The notes beneath the pieces were generated by a model, which saw only the letters and a list, made by a program, of their open reading frames with translations, did not search any database and had not been told where the DNA came from. Made by a program: the position numbers and the translations under genes. This document shows positions 29,403-37,695 of a stretch of DNA of 64,000 bases, piece by piece. Each line of letters begins with the position of its first letter. The first letter of the stretch is position 1. The stretch is taken from the NCBI RefSeq assembly GCF_010731575.1, contig NZ_AP022617.1, forward strand, positions 5,208,001 to 5,272,000, written 5' to 3'. This stretch comes from Mycolicibacterium monacense. Its GTDB lineage: Bacteria > Actinomycetota > Actinomycetes > Mycobacteriales > Mycobacteriaceae.

Positions 29403-30752
29403 ATGAGCGAAGCAACCGTTGCCGAAGTCCCCACGCCGAACCCCCGCGCGGTGAACCTGCCGCCCGCCCTGCGCGCTCCGATGCCGCTGCAGGGGATCGC
29501 CTACGCGTTCGCCCGCAGACAACTGGTGTCGTGGATGGCGCGACGGCACGGGCCGGTGTTCCGCATCCACATCCCGATGTTCGGACGGACGGTGATGGTC
29601 GCCGACCCGCAGTTGGCCAAGCAACTGTTCATGGCGCCCACCGATGAGGTCGGCAACATCCAGCCCAACCTCAGCCGCATCCTGGGGCCCGGTTCGGTGT
29701 TCGCCCTCGACGGTGCCGAACACAAGCGGCGACGGCGGCTGCTGACCCCGCCGCTGCACGGGAAGAGCGTCAAGAACTACGAGAAGCTCTTCGAAGAGGA
29801 GACGCTGCGCGAATCCGCGAACTGGCCCGAAGGCCGGCCCTTCGAGACGCTCGAGCCGATGATGCGCATCACGCTCAACGTGATCCTGCGGGCGGTGTTC
29901 GGCGCCGACGGCGAGAAGCTCGACGAACTGCGCCGCATCATTCCCCCGTGGGTCACGCTGGGTTCACGCCTTGCCGTGATCCCCAGTCCGCCAACGACGT
30001 TCGGACGCTGGACCCCCTGGGGGCGACTCGCCGACTACCGCCGACGCTACGACGAGGTGATCGACCGGCTGATCGAAGAGGTGCGCGCCGACCCGCGGTT
30101 CGGTGAACGCGACGACGTGCTGGCCCTGCTGCTGCGCAGCACCTACGAGGACGGTACGGAGATGTCGCGCAGCGAGATCGCCGACGAACTGCTCACCCTG
30201 CTCGCCGCCGGTCACGAGACCACGGCGTCGACCCTGGGCTGGGCCTTCGAACGGATCAGCAGGCACCCCGAGGTGCTCGCGAAACTGGTCGCCGAGGCCG
30301 CCACCGACGACAACGAATACCGGCAGGCGACGATCTACGAGGTGCAGCGCAACCGCACCGTCATCGACTTCGCCGGCCGCCACGTCTACGCCCCGACGTT
30401 CGAGCTCGGCGAATGGGTGATCCCGCGCGGCTACTCGATCGTCGTGGCGCTGGCCGAGATCCACGAACAGGCCGAGGATTACGTCGATCCGGAGCGGTTC
30501 TCACCCGAGCGGTTCGTCGGGTCGCGCCCGTCGCCGCTGGTCCACGTCCCCTTCGGTGGCGGCACCCGTCGCTGCATCGGGGCGGTGTTCGCGAACGTCG
30601 AGATGGACATCGTGCTGCGAACGGTGTTGCGGCACTTCGTGATCGAACCCACCACCGCGCCGGGGGAGAAGGTGCACTCCCGCGGGGTCGCCTATACGCC
30701 GAAGGCCGGCGGGCAGGTCACCCTGCGCCGCCGGCCCCAGCCGCTGGCCTGA
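29403..30752 (+). CDS. Cytochrome P450, CYP138 family
   Basis: The 449-residue haem monooxygenase has the oxygen-activating motif AGHETT (Gly270 to Thr274), the K-helix ExxR in IYEVQRNR, and the haem loop FGGGTRRCIGA with ligand Cys391. The whole sequence, including NIQPNLSRILGPGSVFALDG, closely resembles M. tuberculosis CYP138 (Rv0136) from memory. So does the context: divergent TetR, then convergent msrA. The substrate of CYP138 is unknown. It needs a ferredoxin and reductase encoded elsewhere. There is no signal peptide or membrane anchor. Confidence 0.9.
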   Translation: MSEATVAEVPTPNPRAVNLPPALRAPMPLQGIAYAFARRQLVSWMARRHGPVFRIHIPMFGRTVMVADPQLAKQLFMAPTDEVGNIQPNLSRILGPGSVFALDGAEHKRRRRLLTPPLHGKSVKNYEKLFEEETLRESANWPEGRPFETLEPMMRITLNVILRAVFGADGEKLDELRRIIPPWVTLGSRLAVIPSPPTTFGRWTPWGRLADYRRRYDEVIDRLIEEVRADPRFGERDDVLALLLRSTYEDGTEMSRSEIADELLTLLAAGHETTASTLGWAFERISRHPEVLAKLVAEAATDDNEYRQATIYEVQRNRTVIDFAGRHVYAPTFELGEWVIPRGYSIVVALAEIHEQAEDYVDPERFSPERFVGSRPSPLVHVPFGGGTRRCIGAVFANVEMDIVLRTVLRHFVIEPTTAPGEKVHSRGVAYTPKAGGQVTLRRRPQPLA

Positions 30753-31268
30753 TCAGGCTTTCGCGTCAGCCCGCTTCGGCAGCTTCCAGTCCGGCCGCGG
30801 GAAGTGGCAGGTGTACCCCCACGGCATCCGCTCGAGGTAGTCCTGGTGTTCGGGCTCGGCCTCCCAGAACTCGCCGGCCGGGGTCACCTCGGTGACCACC
30901 TTGCCCGGCCACAGCCCGGACGCATCCACGTCGGCGATGGTGTCGAGCGCGACGCGCTTCTGGTCGTCGTCGACGTAGAAGATGGCCGACCGGTAGCTGG
31001 TGCCGACGTCGTTGCCCTGACGGTTCTTCGTCGTCGGATCGTGGATCTGGAAGAAGAACTCGAGCAGCGCCCGGTAGTCGGTCTGCGCCGGGTCGTAGGT
31101 GATCTCGATCGACTCGGCGTGGCCCGGGTGATTCCGGTAGGTGGGGTGGTCGTTCTGCCCGCCGGTGTAGCCGACGCGGGTCGACACCACACCCGGTTGC
31201 TTGCGGATCAGATCCTGCATACCCCAGAAGCAGCCGCCCGCCAGGATGGCCTTCTTGTGGTCACTCAT
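30753..31268 (-). CDS. msrA: Peptide methionine sulfoxide reductase A
   Basis: The 171-residue enzyme reduces methionine-S-sulfoxide in proteins. The catalytic GCFWG (Cys13) is at the N-terminus, and [22 protein letters not shown] and YRSAIFYV match the family. No further Cys is present near the C-terminus, so the resolving step probably uses an external thiol or thioredoxin. Its ATG overlaps the msrB stop (ATGA at 31265-31268), so the two stereospecific reductases are made together. The stop is adjacent to the convergent CYP138 stop. Confidence 0.95.
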   Translation of the reverse strand: MSDHKKAILAGGCFWGMQDLIRKQPGVVSTRVGYTGGQNDHPTYRNHPGHAESIEITYDPAQTDYRALLEFFFQIHDPTTKNRQGNDVGTSYRSAIFYVDDDQKRVALDTIADVDASGLWPGKVVTEVTPAGEFWEAEPEHQDYLERMPWGYTCHFPRPDWKLPKRADAKA

Positions 31269-31726
31269 GACTGTGCGTCCTCCTTGGTGAACAACGTCCT
31301 GTATTCGCCATATCCTTGCGCCTCGAGGTCGTCGAGGTGGATGAACCGCAGCGCCGCGGAGTTGATGCAGTACCGCAGCCCGCCTTCCGCGCGGGGTCCG
31401 TCGGTGAAGACGTGGCCGAGGTGGCTGTCGCCGTGCGCCGAGCGCACCTCGGTGCGGATCATCAGATGGCTGAAGTCCTTTTTCTCTTTGATGTTCCCGG
31501 CGTCGATCGGCCGGGTGAAGCTCGGCCAGCCACTGCCGCTCTCGAATTTGTCGACCGAGGCGAACAGCGGTTCGCCCGAGACGACGTCGACGTAGATACC
31601 CGGCTCGTGGTTGTCCCAGTACTCACCGGTGAACGGCCGCTCGGTGCCGCCCTCCTGCGTGACGTGGTACTGCTCGGGGGACAGCGCGTCCACCGCGGCA
31701 GGATTCCTGTTGTAAGCCCGTGCCAC
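31265..31726 (-). CDS. msrB: Peptide methionine sulfoxide reductase B
   Basis: The 153-residue enzyme reduces methionine-R-sulfoxide. The catalytic Cys120 is in [14 protein letters not shown], with SGSGWPSF and [10 protein letters not shown]. The two CxxC zinc-binding pairs of classical MsrB are missing, so this is the zinc-free form ([20 protein letters not shown]). GAGGAGG lies 3 bases before the ATG at 31726. It is the first gene of an msrB-msrA operon. In M. tuberculosis, to my recollection, msrA stands here without msrB, so the pairing is a local difference. Confidence 0.94.
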   Translation of the reverse strand: MARAYNRNPAAVDALSPEQYHVTQEGGTERPFTGEYWDNHEPGIYVDVVSGEPLFASVDKFESGSGWPSFTRPIDAGNIKEKKDFSHLMIRTEVRSAHGDSHLGHVFTDGPRAEGGLRYCINSAALRFIHLDDLEAQGYGEYRTLFTKEDAQS

Positions 31727-31813
31727 ATGACCTCCTCGTGTGCACCCTCTACAACCGTAGGCCGGGCCGCGATCATCCCAGCTCGCCGCGTGTTCACCCT
31801 CGACAAAGGTGGC

Positions 31814-31827
31814 TAGAACGTGTTTCA
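31814..31827 (+). promoter_or_regulatory. KstR-like box
   Basis: TAGAACGTGTTTCA fits the published KstR consensus TnnAACnnGTTnnA exactly. It lies 10 bp before the GTG at 31837 of the NTF2-like gene. KstR represses cholesterol and lipid genes in mycobacteria. A further GTTCTA at 31828-31833 makes a wider inverted repeat with TAGAAC. Confidence 0.6.
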
Positions 31828-31836
31828 GTTCTACAG

Positions 31837-32379
31837 GTGACGAACACGGCCCCTGCCAGGTTCACGCGCGCGGAGTTGACCGCCGCGTTCGCGACGTTCG
31901 AGGAGACGGTCGCCCACGCGGCGCAGACCCGGGACTGGGACCCATGGGTCGAGCAGTACACCCCCGACGTGCTCTACATCGAACACGCCGCGGGGACCAT
32001 GCGCGGACGCGAAGAGGTCCGGACGTGGATCTGGAAGACCATGACCAGCTTCCCCGGCAGCTACATGACCGCATTCCCGTCGCTGTGGTCGGTCGCCGAC
32101 GAGGAGTCCGGGCGGATCATCTGCGAACTCGACAACCCGATGCGCGACCCCGGCGACGGCACGATCATCAGCGCCACCAACATCTCGATCGTCACCTACG
32201 CCGGTGATGGTCAGTGGTCCCGGCAGGAGGACGTCTACAACCCGCTGCGGTTCGTCAAGGCCACGATGAAGTGGTGCCGCAAGGCCGCCGAACTGGGCAC
32301 GCTGACCGATGAGGCAGCGGAGTGGATGGAGAAGTACGGCGCGCACGCGAGGAGCAATGACGCCGGGGGCGGTCGATGA
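31837..32379 (+). CDS. NTF2/SnoaL-like protein (Rv0138-like)
   Basis: The 180-residue protein has an NTF2-like alpha+beta core (residues about 10-150) with [24 protein letters not shown] and [13 protein letters not shown]. This fold is used by small isomerases, cyclases and ligand-binding proteins. GTG 31837 is preferred because the KstR-like box sits just upstream; the frame is open earlier, but that would run through the promoter. The stop overlaps the ATG of the SDR gene (32376). Position and partner match Rv0138-Rv0139. A steroid or lipid substrate is plausible, but not shown. Confidence 0.8.
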   Translation: MTNTAPARFTRAELTAAFATFEETVAHAAQTRDWDPWVEQYTPDVLYIEHAAGTMRGREEVRTWIWKTMTSFPGSYMTAFPSLWSVADEESGRIICELDNPMRDPGDGTIISATNISIVTYAGDGQWSRQEDVYNPLRFVKATMKWCRKAAELGTLTDEAAEWMEKYGAHARSNDAGGGR

Positions 32380-33386
32380 GCACCGCACTGGTCATCGGCG
32401 CCAACGGGTTCCTCGGCTCGCACGTCACCCGCCGGCTGGTCGACGGTGGCCACGAGGTCCGGGCGATGGTGCGCCCGAACGCGAAGACGGTAGGCATCGA
32501 CGACCTGGACGTCACCCGCTTCGTCGGCGACATCTGGGACGACGCCACCCTGCGCGAGGCGATGACCGGGTGCGACGACGTGTACTACTGCGTGGTCGAC
32601 GCCCGCGGGTGGCTACGCGACCCCGCCCCGCTGTTCCGCACCAACGTCGACGGCACCCGCAACGTGCTGGACGTGGCCCGGGACATGCCGCTGCGCCGAT
32701 TCGTGTTCACCAGCAGCTACGTCACCGTCGGACGCCGCCGCGGGCGACGGTCCACCGAGGACGACGTCGCCGATGTCCGCCGGGTGACCCCGTACGTCCG
32801 GTCACGAATCGAGGGCGAGGAGTTGGTGCTGCGCTACGCCCGGGACCGCGGTCTGCCCGCGGTCGCGATGTGTGTGTCGACGACCTACGGCAGCGGTGAC
32901 TGGGGGCGCACCCCGCACGGCGCGATCATCGCCGGCGCCGCCTTCGGCAAGCTGCCGTTCGTGATGAGCGGTATCGAACTCGAAGCGGTCGGGATCGACG
33001 ACGCGGCACGCGCACTCATCCTGGCCGCCGACAAGGGCCGGGTCGGTGAGCGGTACCTGATCTCGGAGAAGATGATCAGCAACGCCGAGGTCGCACGCAT
33101 CGCCGCGGAGGCCGCGGGGGTGGCGCCGCCGGCGAAGTCGATCCCGCTGCCGGTGTCGTACGCGCTCGCGACGCTGGGCAGCGTCAAGTCGCGGTTGCGG
33201 GGCACCGACGAGCGGTTGTCGCTGGAATCGCTGCGGCTGATGCGGGCCGAAGCCGAACTCGACCACAGCAAGGCCGTGCGCGAACTGGGCTGGCAACCGG
33301 GGCCGGTCGAGGAGTCGATCCGTGAAGCCGCGCGATTCTGGGTGAACCTGCGTAATGTCAAGCGGGAGAGCAAGACCCAGGCGTAG
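32376..33386 (+). CDS. NAD(P)-dependent epimerase/dehydratase, SDR (Rv0139-like)
   Basis: The 336-residue extended SDR has the Rossmann motif GANGFLGSHV (residues about 8-17) and the catalytic Ser in VFTSSYVTVG. The family's YxxxK is YVRSR here, so Lys is replaced by Arg at the usual position. Overall it resembles dihydroflavonol reductase and 3-beta-HSD-like enzymes. It is translationally coupled to the NTF2-like gene. The Arg substitution may alter or abolish classical dehydrogenase activity, or a nearby residue may substitute. Confidence 0.86.
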   Translation: MSTALVIGANGFLGSHVTRRLVDGGHEVRAMVRPNAKTVGIDDLDVTRFVGDIWDDATLREAMTGCDDVYYCVVDARGWLRDPAPLFRTNVDGTRNVLDVARDMPLRRFVFTSSYVTVGRRRGRRSTEDDVADVRRVTPYVRSRIEGEELVLRYARDRGLPAVAMCVSTTYGSGDWGRTPHGAIIAGAAFGKLPFVMSGIELEAVGIDDAARALILAADKGRVGERYLISEKMISNAEVARIAAEAAGVAPPAKSIPLPVSYALATLGSVKSRLRGTDERLSLESLRLMRAEAELDHSKAVRELGWQPGPVEESIREAARFWVNLRNVKRESKTQA

Positions 33387-33422
33387 GGAGGTTCCGATGC
33401 CCGCTCCGAGGTGGCTCGTGCC

Positions 33423-34232
33423 GTGACCCGCGTCGACCTCCACGGCGCTCCCGAGACGATGCTCGCGACGCTGTACGCCAAGGCGCTCGACGCCGATGCA
33501 CCGCGCTCGATACTCCACGACCGCTTTGCCAGGGACATCGTCGCGCGCATCGATTACGACTGGTCGCGGACCGGAATCAAACCGCAGAACGCTCCGTCAG
33601 TGACGTTGCGCGCCAAGCACTTCGACACCTGGACGAAGCAGTTCCTCGCGGTGCACCCGGATGCTGTGGTGGTGCACCTCGGATGCGGTCTGGACAGCCG
33701 GTATTTCCGCCTCGACCCTGGGCCCGGTGTCGAATGGTTCGACGTCGACTATCCCGACGTGGCGGCGCTGCGCGAGCAGTTCTATCCGCGGCGCGAGCAC
33801 TGTCACGTGGTGGCGGCCTCGGTCACGGACCCCGAGTGGCTGACGTCGGTGCCGTCGGACCGCGCGACCCTGATCGTCGCCGAGGGCCTGACGATGTACC
33901 TCGACGAAGCCGACGGCGTGGCGCTGCTACGCCGCCTCGTCGGCCGATTCCCCTCCGGCGAACTGCAATTCGACTCGTTCAACCGGCCGGGCATCAGCCT
34001 GCAGTGGACCAACACGCCGGTTCGGCGGTCGGGGGCGAGGCTGCACTGGGCCATCGACGGTCCCTCCGACATCCTCGACGCGGTGCCCGGGACACGGCTG
34101 CTGGCGTGGGTACCAGTCTTCGAATCCGAGGCGTTCTCCGAACTGACGGTCGGCTACCGCGTGATGGCGGCCGTCATGAACCGGGTACCGGGGCTGCGCA
34201 CGATGGCGCAGTTCCACCGCTACGCGTTCTGA
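33423..34232 (+). CDS. Leucine-carboxyl-methyltransferase-like SAM enzyme
   Basis: The 269-residue enzyme belongs to the LCM/PPM1-like methyltransferase group that is expanded in mycobacteria. Motif I is VVHLGCGLDSRYFRLD, followed by WFDVDYPDV and LIVAEGLTMYLDE. GTG 33423 (VTRVDLHGAPETMLATLY) is chosen over GTG 33411 by family resemblance and by a GTGA overlap with a preceding 9-codon frame (33397-33426). That tiny frame, not the methyltransferase start, has the well-placed GGGAGG. The substrate is unknown. Confidence 0.82.
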   Translation: MTRVDLHGAPETMLATLYAKALDADAPRSILHDRFARDIVARIDYDWSRTGIKPQNAPSVTLRAKHFDTWTKQFLAVHPDAVVVHLGCGLDSRYFRLDPGPGVEWFDVDYPDVAALREQFYPRREHCHVVAASVTDPEWLTSVPSDRATLIVAEGLTMYLDEADGVALLRRLVGRFPSGELQFDSFNRPGISLQWTNTPVRRSGARLHWAIDGPSDILDAVPGTRLLAWVPVFESEAFSELTVGYRVMAAVMNRVPGLRTMAQFHRYAF

Positions 34233-34249
34233 CGCCGGTCGTCGTCGAG

Positions 34250-34723
34250 TCAATGCGGGCACCGGGTCACCCGCTCGCCCAGCACCGGCTGACGCACGCC
34301 GCCGGGGTTGAACTCCGCGGACCAGGGCCACCGGTTCTGCTCGTCGGCCCAGACGAGCTGCAGTGCGCGCACGTCCCGCCCGTAGATGCCGATCGCCATT
34401 CCCATGTGCGCATCAGGCTGGGACACCTCGACGAACTCGAGCTGTTGGTCGGGCAGCGACATCACATCGCCCGCCGAGACCGGGCCGTCGTGCTTGATGC
34501 AGTAATTCGCCACGGTGTTGAGCACGAGGAGGGTGCGTCTCTTGTCGACGGCCGTGATGAGGAGTTCCGGCAGCCCGCATTCGTGCAGACCGATGGTGTA
34601 CGCGAACGGTGTGCGTTCGCTTTCGACGTACTGGACGGCCCATCCGTTCTTCAGGATCAGGCCGCGGACCACGTCGAGGTAGTCGCTGCGGGTGGCTTCC
34701 GGATGGTCGCAATGCCAGCACAT
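34250..34723 (-). CDS. DUF4262 protein
   Basis: The 157-residue protein starts MCWHCDHPEATRSDYLDVV, with AAAGG a short distance upstream. It contains FAYTIGLHECGLPELLITAV, the hallmark of DUF4262. The initial CxxC with nearby His might bind metal. No function is established. The frame is open to 34804, but the extension is not family-like. It is convergent with the methyltransferase gene and divergent from the small secreted gene at 34930. Confidence 0.8.
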   Translation of the reverse strand: MCWHCDHPEATRSDYLDVVRGLILKNGWAVQYVESERTPFAYTIGLHECGLPELLITAVDKRRTLLVLNTVANYCIKHDGPVSAGDVMSLPDQQLEFVEVSQPDAHMGMAIGIYGRDVRALQLVWADEQNRWPWSAEFNPGGVRQPVLGERVTRCPH

Positions 34724-34929
34724 GGCCGCACCTTTCTTCGTCGTTGTGGCCAGCATGCGCCGGGGGTCTGACATCACTGCTCGCGGTGGCAGCAGCCGTG
34801 ACAACCGATAGATTCTGCCACCTGCCGGTCAATCACTGCCAACCGGAATCACCGCCCTGACCTGCTGGTTTGAACCATCAGACCGGCCAGGAAGCCCTCC
34901 CGACCGAACGGAAACGAAGAGGTACGGAC

Positions 34930-35181
34930 ATGAACAAGCTCGGATTCGCCACCATCGCCGCCAGCGGACTGGCCGCCGCGTTCTTCGGTCTGGCCGCTCC
35001 CGCCGCGCAGGCCGCTCCCGCCGGCCCCGGTAACGCCGCCGACACCATCGCGTCGCTCGACGATCGCGGGTACTCGGTGGAGGTGAACCACCAGGGCATG
35101 GTCAAGCCGCTGGAAGAGTCGAGCATCGTGTCGGTGCGCTACGACAACGACGACCGCGTGGTCTACGTCAGCGTCCGCTGA
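34930..35181 (+). CDS. Small secreted protein, paralog 2
   Basis: The 83-residue product (MNKLGFATIAASGLAAAFFG, signal peptidase site near PAAQAAP) closely matches the protein of 20454-20702 along its whole length. Shared stretches include VNHQGMVKPL and the terminal DDRVVYV. Both keep the same N-terminal signal sequence, so this is a recent duplication. It is 17 bp upstream of palindromic repeat copy B. Its role is unknown; export to the envelope or medium is expected. Confidence 0.85.
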   Translation: MNKLGFATIAASGLAAAFFGLAAPAAQAAPAGPGNAADTIASLDDRGYSVEVNHQGMVKPLEESSIVSVRYDNDDRVVYVSVR

Positions 35182-35197
35182 CACCCACATCCTGGTG

Positions 35198-35260
35198 CGT
35201 TGACTCTGCGCCGAGGGTCCGGACGGTCGAGTGGACCCCGCCCTGGACGCAGAGTCAACG
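35198..35260. repeat. 63-bp dispersed palindromic repeat, copy B
   Basis: The ends CGTTGACTCTGCG (35198-35210) and CGCAGAGTCAACG (35248-35260) are perfect 13-bp inverted repeats. Extended arms pair over about 18 of 20 bases, leaving a short central loop. It matches copy A at 1235-1297 in length and in 51 of 63 bases. It lies 16 bp after a gene stop and 31 bp before the next GTG, in the same orientation as copy A. Confidence 0.85.
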
Positions 35261-35291
35261 CGCGTGACGGGCCAGGTGCCAGAATCGTCCG

Positions 35292-36662
35292 GTGCTCACG
35301 GTCAACGGTCAGGTGTCCCACTGGTTCGACGAACAGCCCGCCTATCGGGCGCCGCTTCCCGGCGATCGCGACGCCGACATCTGCATCGTCGGAGCGGGCT
35401 ACACCGGCCTGTGGACCGCCTACTACCTCAAGCGCGCCGACCCGTCACTGCGCATCGCGATCCTCGAAGCCCGGTTCGCCGGGTTCGGGGCGTCCGGCCG
35501 CAACGGCGGTTGGCTGTCGGGCCTGGTGCCCGGCAACCGCAACGCCATGGCCGAGCGGTACGGACGTGAGCCTGTCGTCGCGTGGCAGCGCGCTCTCAAC
35601 GAGACCGTCGACGAGGTCGCAGCCGTCGCCGCGGCAGAGGGGATCGACGCCGGCATCGTCAAGGGCGGAACCATGGAGATCGCCCGCAACGCCGCGCAGG
35701 CGAACCGGCTGGCCGACGAACTCCACGAGGACCGGCGGTGGGGGGTCGACGGCATCGCGCCGTTAACGAAGGGCGAAGCGGCCGAACGTATCCGATTCGA
35801 CGGTGTGGTGTCGGCGTACCACACCCCGCACTGCGCACGCATCCAACCCGCCCACCTGGCCCGCGGGCTGGCCGATGCCGTCGAACGCCTCGGTGTGCCG
35901 ATCTACGAACAGTCCCCGGTGACCGCGATCGGCCGGGGCCGCGCCGTCACGCCCCACGGCACCGTGCGCGCCCCGATCGTGCTGCGCGCCACCGAGGGAT
36001 TCACCCCGACGCTGCCCGGTCTGCGCCGCCGGTGGCTGCCGATGAACAGCTCGATGATCGCCACCGCACCGATCCCCGACGAGCGGTGGGCCGCGATCGG
36101 GTGGGACGGCTGCGAGACCGTCGGCGACACCGCACACGGGTTCTTCTACGCCCAGCGCACCGTCGACAACCGCATCGCGATCGGCGGGCGCAGCGTGCCG
36201 TACCGGTACGCGTCGCGGATCGACGACGACGGTCGGGTGCCGCCCCGGACGATCACCCGGCTCACCGCCGTGCTGCACTCGCTGCTGCCGCAGATCCGCG
36301 ATGTGCCGATCGCCCACGGCTGGTGCGGTGTCCTCGCGGTGCCACGCGACTGGGAGTCCACCGTCACCCTCGACCGGGCCAGCGGGCTGGGCTGGGCCGG
36401 CGGCTACGTCGGACACGGGGTCACGGCGACCAACCTGGCCGGCCGCACACTGGCCGACCTCGTAGTCGGCAGGTCGACCACGCTGACCGAACTGCCCTGG
36501 GTCGGGCACCACTCGCGCGGTTGGGAACCCGAACCGCTGCGCTGGCTCGGCGTCCGGGGCCTCTACCTCGCCTACCGGCTGGCCGACCGGCACGAGGCCC
36601 GCGGCCGGGCCACCACGTCTCCGATCGCCCGGGTCGCCGACCTGATCACCGGCCGTCCCTAG
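35292..36662 (+). CDS. FAD-dependent amino-acid/amine oxidoreductase (DAO family)
   Basis: The 456-residue flavoenzyme has the dinucleotide motif ICIVGAGYTGLWTAYYL (residues about 30-47), then GASGRNGGWLSG typical of the D-amino-acid oxidase/gamma-glutamylputrescine oxidase group. The C-terminal FAD contact is GWAGGYVGHGVTATNLAGRT. It would oxidise an amine or amino acid, with O2 or another acceptor. GTG 35292 gives the family N-terminus (HWFDEQPAYRAPLPGD). Its stop overlaps the convergent SRPBCC gene by 4 bp. The substrate is unknown. Confidence 0.87.
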   Translation: MLTVNGQVSHWFDEQPAYRAPLPGDRDADICIVGAGYTGLWTAYYLKRADPSLRIAILEARFAGFGASGRNGGWLSGLVPGNRNAMAERYGREPVVAWQRALNETVDEVAAVAAAEGIDAGIVKGGTMEIARNAAQANRLADELHEDRRWGVDGIAPLTKGEAAERIRFDGVVSAYHTPHCARIQPAHLARGLADAVERLGVPIYEQSPVTAIGRGRAVTPHGTVRAPIVLRATEGFTPTLPGLRRRWLPMNSSMIATAPIPDERWAAIGWDGCETVGDTAHGFFYAQRTVDNRIAIGGRSVPYRYASRIDDDGRVPPRTITRLTAVLHSLLPQIRDVPIAHGWCGVLAVPRDWESTVTLDRASGLGWAGGYVGHGVTATNLAGRTLADLVVGRSTTLTELPWVGHHSRGWEPEPLRWLGVRGLYLAYRLADRHEARGRATTSPIARVADLITGRP

Positions 36663-37126
36663 GCCTCGGCGCGGGCCTTGAGCCGGCGCAGCGTCGCGGC
36701 GATGTTCTCGGCATTGGCGGTGTCCCGGTCGCTGACACCGGTCGCCCAGCCGGCCGGCTTCCGGAACCACCCCGGCCGCCGGTCCCAGGTGCTCTCGGTG
36801 ACCCGGCACCCCGACGCGGTCGGGCTGATCTCGTAGCGCCAGTGGGCCACCGGGATGACGGTGCTGCGCACGTCGAACGCGAACACCTGCCCCGGCGTGG
36901 CGTCGGTGACGGTGCAGGTGGTGCTCCACGACCGCGAACCGTTGCGGTTGCGGCCGACGAACACCGCGCCCGGCCTGGCGTCGTCACCCTTCTTCCACTC
37001 CATCGCCGAAGTCTCCTCGGCGAGTTCGGCGAGGGTGCGAAGATCGGTGATGAGGCGGTACACCGTGGCCGGGTCGGCGTCGATGTCGACCGTGGCCTTC
37101 GCCGAGGCGGCGGCGGGGTTCGTCAT
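36659..37126 (-). CDS. SRPBCC (START-like) family protein
   Basis: The 155-residue protein has the single helix-grip fold: strand SAKATVDIDADPATVYRLIT, FVGRNRNGSRSWSTTCTVTD, and a long C-terminal helix (NAENIAATLRRLKARAEA). Such proteins bind hydrophobic ligands or act in polyketide-like cyclisation; many mycobacterial copies have no known ligand. TACGAT lies 8 bp before the start ATG on the minus strand, so it may be leaderless. It is divergent from the DUF427 gene. Confidence 0.84.
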   Translation of the reverse strand: MTNPAAASAKATVDIDADPATVYRLITDLRTLAELAEETSAMEWKKGDDARPGAVFVGRNRNGSRSWSTTCTVTDATPGQVFAFDVRSTVIPVAHWRYEISPTASGCRVTESTWDRRPGWFRKPAGWATGVSDRDTANAENIAATLRRLKARAEA

Positions 37127-37225
37127 GACGATCGATCGTAGTGTTTCGAGAAGTCTAGTGACGGAAGAACGGCGGCGGGCGCATTGTTGGGATGGTGGAA
37201 GCGACTCAACGTCAGGAGGTCCGTC

Positions 37226-37597
37226 ATGTCCGGACGCCCAGTGCTCGAACCCACCGCGGCGCACCCCATCACGGTGTCACCGACCGGCCGCCACGTCACG
37301 GTGACGGTGAACGGCGAAGTGATCGCCGAGACCGACCAGGCGCTCACCCTGCAGGAGGCGGATTACCCTGCGGTGCAGTATATCCCGTTGCGTGACGTCA
37401 ACGATTCGGCGTTGGTCTGCAGCGACACCACCTCCTACTGCCCGTACAAGGGTGACGCCGCCTACTACCACGTGAACGCGGCGGGGGAGACCGTCGAGGA
37501 CGTGATCTGGACCTACGGGCAGCCGTATCCGGCGGTCGGCGCGATCGCCGGCCACGTCGCGTTCTATCCGGACAAGGCCGACGTCACCGTCGGCTGA
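37226..37597 (+). CDS. DUF427 protein (Rv0140-like)
   Basis: The 123-residue single-domain DUF427 protein contains VTVTVNGEVIAETDQALTLQ, SYCPYKGDAAYYHV and a final HVAFYPDKADVTV. AGGAGGT lies 6 bases before ATG 37226, an unusually strong ribosome site. In M. tuberculosis the DUF427 gene Rv0140 directly follows Rv0139. Here about 3.8 kb of other genes intervene, showing local rearrangement. No activity is established. It relates to the C-terminal half of the tandem protein at 18146-18952. Confidence 0.88.
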   Translation: MSGRPVLEPTAAHPITVSPTGRHVTVTVNGEVIAETDQALTLQEADYPAVQYIPLRDVNDSALVCSDTTSYCPYKGDAAYYHVNAAGETVEDVIWTYGQPYPAVGAIAGHVAFYPDKADVTVG

Positions 37598-37695
37598 GAA
37601 ACCGGCGGAACGCGCACCCCTAAAACCCGGATTGGTCTTGATCGCCGTGCTGTAATGGCGGGCACGACGACCATCGGCGCCGATGGGGGCTGACC

